From: Acidobacteriota bacterium
GTDB taxonomy: Bacteria; Planctomycetota; Phycisphaerae; WQYP01; JAJZKJ01
Reading direction: 5' to 3'
Assembly (NCBI GenBank): GCA_021804195.1
Contig: JAJZKJ010000142.1
Location: 1 to 6,145 of the forward strand
Length of the DNA stretch: 6,145 nucleotides
Below the pieces are notes generated by a model. That model had not been told where the DNA came from, made no database searches, and saw only the letters and a list, made by a program, of their open reading frames with translations. The translations under genes and the position numbers were made by a program. How positions within the stretch are numbered: position 1 is the stretch's first letter; every line of letters starts with the position of its first letter. Positions 5,630-6,145 of the stretch are shown here, piece after piece.

Positions 5630-5649
5630 TCACTCCTTGTCACTCCTTG
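5630..5649. repeat. Perfect 10-bp tandem duplication
   Basis: TCACTCCTTG occurs twice, back to back (5630-5639 and 5640-5649). On the minus strand each copy reads CAAGGAGTGA, one G short of the full anti-16S complement AAGGAGGTGA. The pair begins 17 nt after the stop codon of the GH113-like gene. No convincing coding frame follows at normal Shine-Dalgarno spacing. Confidence 0.6.
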
Positions 5650-5666
5650 GCGCCGGCGCGGCTGCG

Positions 5667-6145
5667 TCAGCGTCCGGCTATCCAATTCGCCACGAGCGGC
5701 AGAGCCGGCTCGCCCTGGAGCGAATAGGTTCCATAATCGGTCGGTTTGGCGCCGGGCTGCCATTGCCAGATCATTGCGCCCGCAAAAAGCTTCCGCGGAA
5801 TATGCCGCCATTCTTCGATAAACGCGACAAACGCGCGCCGCTGCACGGCGGGATTGATTTTTCCCGTGCCCACATAATCCCACGGTTTGGCCAGCGTGTT
5901 TTGCAGATTATCCCACCCTATTTCGGTCAGTAAAACCGGTTTGTGCATGTAGCGCGCAAAAGCCAGGATGCGATTTTTGATCGGTCGCCAGGAGCGCCGG
6001 ATTCGGTCCACCGGCGTATGCGGGTCGTTGGCTAGATCGTAGTAGGAATTCATACCAATGTAATTAAGCCACGGCCATATTCGCACGTTCAGATAATGAT
6101 CCCAGTTGGCGCTGTAGGTAAGCTTTCCGTGATAAACTTTTCGCA
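5667..6145 (-). CDS. TIM-barrel glycoside hydrolase, GH113/GH5-like, C-terminal part (5' end beyond window)
   Basis: The frame is open from the right edge, so the true start and N-terminal half lie outside; 158 residues are visible before the TGA at 5669-5667. An in-frame GTG at 6086 is not the likely start, because barrel sequence precedes it. Seen, numbering visible residues: KLTYSANWDHY (7-17), a beta strand ending YIGMNSYYDL (28-37), KPVLLTEIGW (68-77) with E74 at the place of the catalytic nucleophile at the end of a barrel strand, GAMIWQW (122-128) and a closing TDYGTYSLQGEPALPLVANW. This order of motifs is that of GH113 mannanase-like proteins and other clan GH-A enzymes. The acid/base Glu should be upstream, out of sight. 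Substrate is unknown; mannan is only the family precedent. A terminator candidate separates it from aspS. Family 0.7, glycosidase-type barrel 0.85. Confidence 0.78.
   Translation of the reverse strand, partial: RKVYHGKLTYSANWDHYLNVRIWPWLNYIGMNSYYDLANDPHTPVDRIRRSWRPIKNRILAFARYMHKPVLLTEIGWDNLQNTLAKPWDYVGTGKINPAVQRRAFVAFIEEWRHIPRKLFAGAMIWQWQPGAKPTDYGTYSLQGEPALPLVANWIAGR

Noticed and set aside
1..6145. tRNA, rRNA, CRISPR array, insertion sequence or phage genes
   Set aside because: No cloverleaf-like stretch, spaced direct repeats, transposase motifs or terminal inverted repeats were seen on either strand by eye; short degenerate elements could be missed.

Overview
This GC-rich window of about 6.1 kb is a run of six genes, all on the minus strand. 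Read in the direction of transcription (high to low coordinates) they are: the C-terminal part of a TIM-barrel glycoside hydrolase (GH113/GH5-like, cut by the right edge); aspS (aspartyl-tRNA synthetase, GTG start); pyk (pyruvate kinase); a small lipoprotein of unknown function; a YkgJ-type CxxCxxCC cysteine-cluster protein; and the N-terminal part of a GH3 glycosidase with a probable Tat signal (cut by the left edge). I see no RNA gene, CRISPR array, transposase or phage gene. Every intergenic gap is shorter than 180 bp.

The source is a bacterium. A Tat-exported, plant-type GH3 xylosidase-like enzyme, a GH113-like hydrolase, a YkgJ protein and a probable non-discriminating AspRS would suit a polysaccharide-degrading soil or sediment organism, perhaps in the Planctomycetes/Verrucomicrobia group. 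That placement is inference from gene content, not from a phylogenetic marker.

Layout: (a) 6145-5667, glycosidase C-terminus, followed by a 178-bp gap (5489-5666). The gap holds a perfect 10-bp tandem duplication, a 7-bp GC hairpin and a hairpin plus T-tract that looks like a Rho-independent terminator. A -10-like box for aspS overlaps that terminator. (b) 5488-2180, aspS and pyk with a 39-bp spacer, probably one transcript; the pyk 3' end encodes a perfect 8-bp hairpin in a C-terminal tail. (c) 2096-1671, an orphan lipoprotein, then a 172-bp gap with two perfect hairpins, then the YkgJ-like gene (1498-1028). (d) 1027-912, an intergenic region with a good sigma70-type promoter (exact TTGACA) and a clear Shine-Dalgarno for the GH3 gene.

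The housekeeping genes (tRNA charging, glycolysis) sit between two carbohydrate-degradation genes. The predicted terminator and promoters suggest these are separate transcription units that happen to share direction. I found no convincing evidence of an undescribed multi-gene system. The items most worth a second look are the non-discriminating AspRS signature, the hairpin in the pyk tail, the orphan lipoprotein, and the short repeats and hairpins in the gaps.
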